In this document: positions 5,889-6,852 of the stretch, in pieces
Layout of the letters: each line of letters begins with the position of its first letter
Numbering within the stretch: the first letter of the stretch is position 1
DNA from: Smithellaceae bacterium
GTDB lineage: Bacteria > Desulfobacterota > Syntrophia > Syntrophales > Smithellaceae
NCBI GenBank assembly: GCA_028701435.1
Contig: JAQVQT010000100.1
Span: forward strand, 1 to 6,852
Reading direction: 5' to 3'
Length of the DNA stretch: 6,852 nucleotides
Program-made: the position numbers and the translations under genes
Notes under the pieces: generated by a model
What the model saw: the letters and a program-made list of their open reading frames with translations, nothing else
What the model was told of the DNA's origin: nothing
The model's database searches: none

Positions 5889-6251
5889 ATGTTCGGAAAA
5901 AAAATAACGAAACCGAAACTGTGCAAGAACAAAGTAGAGCTTGAACAACGCTGGAGTGAAGCGCTTAAAGACATTGATAGCACAAACGAGAGAATAAAAA
6001 ATGAATCTTTAAGAGACACTGTCGCAGCGGGAAAAGCTTTATTCAAAGAGAAAGCTCCATACGTATTTTCCAAACGCGTAAACTTCATGATAAGCGGAAT
6101 GAAAAAAGAAAAGATAAGCATATCAACATGGCTTTGGAGAACACAGATTAAGCTTGAAGCACAGTTTCCTATCATCCGGACAATATTATCTTTTGTAAGA
6201 AGAATAAAACAGAAAACAAAAAAGAAGGAAATACTATGGCCACAACGGTAG
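5889..6251 (+). CDS. Very basic small protein of unknown function
   Basis: A 120-residue protein I do not recognise. By count it has 21 Lys and 9 Arg against 12 Asp/Glu, a net charge near +18. Residues 1-15 are Lys-rich (MFGKKITKPKLCKNK). Residues 16-55 look helical and mixed-charge (VELEQRWSEALKDIDSTNER). Residues 56-105 are more hydrophobic with Trp81 and Trp83 and a stretch QFPIIRTILSFV (92-103). The tail is again basic (RRIKQKTKKKE). No signal peptide is present, and the hydrophobic stretch is too short and interrupted for a confident membrane segment. The charge suggests contact with DNA or with an acidic assembly partner, which is inference. AAGGA at 5878-5882 is 6 bases before the ATG. 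Its last 16 bases overlap the next gene, whose ribosome binding site lies inside it. Confidence 0.7.
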   Translation: MFGKKITKPKLCKNKVELEQRWSEALKDIDSTNERIKNESLRDTVAAGKALFKEKAPYVFSKRVNFMISGMKKEKISISTWLWRTQIKLEAQFPIIRTILSFVRRIKQKTKKKEILWPQR

Positions 6252-6852
6252 GCGAATTCAAGAAGCGCATACAGGCAGCAACAGACTTTAACCCACGCTT
6301 AACAAGTGAGGTTTTGCTGCGTTATGTAAGGTCTTGGATAAGGAAAATGGCCATAAGGTCCGAAGCGTTTAAGCGTTCTTATGATGTAGCAGTAGGAAGC
6401 AGTGGAGAACGCGAATACATTTTTCAGACAGAAGATAATATAATAAGCGTAGACAAGCTTGAATATGGTTCAAGCGAAGATTTTCTGCAGACAAAACAAA
6501 CACAGCAGAAAATAGACAAGCTATATTACGAAACTGATATGCGGACGGATGTAAGTTCCGGCGTTCAAGGTCTTGTAATAAGGCTTAAGTTTGAACCAAC
6601 TATAGGATATTGGTTGCGTCCAATATGCAGCGTTATCCCGGACGGGGACCTTTCAACTATATGGGCTGACGAAGCAAACGTATTTACTTCTGTGATTCCT
6701 GAGACATGGGTTGACGCGCTTGAAGAATGTGTTGTTGCTTCATGGAAAAAAGAATATGACAGGGACAAATTCACACTTTCTTACATCAAAGATTGCGAAG
6801 ACGAAATAGAAAGAATTGCACAAAGACAAAACGAAAGATTAGATATTTTATA
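6236..6852 (+). CDS. Probable head-tail adaptor protein (partial, 3' end outside window)
   Basis: An ORF starts at ATG 6236 and stays open for 205 codons to the window edge, so the C-terminus is missing. AAGGA at 6225-6229 is 6 bases before the start, which overlaps the previous gene by 16 bases. The N-terminus (VGEFKKRIQAATDF, then EVLLRYVRSWIRKMAI) and the sequence from about 153 (VIPETWVDALEECVVASWKK, then a D-x6-Y-x3-C/F-x2-E-like helix) follow the usual plan of connector/adaptor proteins of the SU10/P22 gp4 type. In that plan an N-terminal helix pair is followed by a beta-rich middle and then a helix after an LPE-like turn. Such proteins bind below the portal after DNA packaging and form the platform for the tail. 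The position after portal, scaffold and capsid genes agrees. The match is by pattern, not by a specific motif, so another head-completion protein is possible. Confidence 0.6.
   Translation, partial: MATTVGEFKKRIQAATDFNPRLTSEVLLRYVRSWIRKMAIRSEAFKRSYDVAVGSSGEREYIFQTEDNIISVDKLEYGSSEDFLQTKQTQQKIDKLYYETDMRTDVSSGVQGLVIRLKFEPTIGYWLRPICSVIPDGDLSTIWADEANVFTSVIPETWVDALEECVVASWKKEYDRDKFTLSYIKDCEDEIERIAQRQNERLDIL

Overview
This window is a piece of a tailed-phage or prophage genome (Caudoviricetes). It holds the head-morphogenesis module, preceded by a small cassette of exported proteins. All genes are on the + strand and tightly packed: junctions are 4- to 16-base overlaps or gaps of at most 65 bases, and nearly every start has a recognisable Shine-Dalgarno sequence. 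TAA, TGA and TAG are all used as stops, so the standard bacterial code applies. The host cannot be named from this sequence. AUA (Ile) and AGA/AGG (Arg) codons are frequent, base composition is moderately AT-rich, and the Shine-Dalgarno sites and signal peptides are of bacterial type.

Left part (1-1330): the 3' end of an unidentified gene, then two genes that overlap by ATGA. The first encodes a small Thr/Val-repeat protein with a lipoprotein-like signal. The second encodes a secreted protein with a single LamG / concanavalin A-like domain. Neither is a usual head gene. The LamG gene is clearly more AT-rich than the genes after it, which looks like an accessory (moron-type) insertion next to the structural operon.

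Right part (1334-6852): portal protein (726 aa, P22-portal-like length and motifs), a 116-aa unknown protein, a likely scaffolding protein, the HK97-fold major capsid protein, a very basic 120-aa unknown protein, and the start of a probable head-tail adaptor that runs off the window. Portal, scaffold, capsid and adaptor form the standard set for procapsid assembly and head completion. The scaffold would assemble the capsid protein around the portal dodecamer, and the adaptor would attach below the portal after packaging. No terminase is visible; if present it lies outside the window.

The most notable non-coding signals are a long hairpin just after the capsid gene (5832-5872), which lacks a U-tract, and a perfect 16-base direct repeat that brackets the scaffold gene. 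I see no complete new system here. The exported lipoprotein/LamG pair beside the portal gene is the best candidate for unusual biology.
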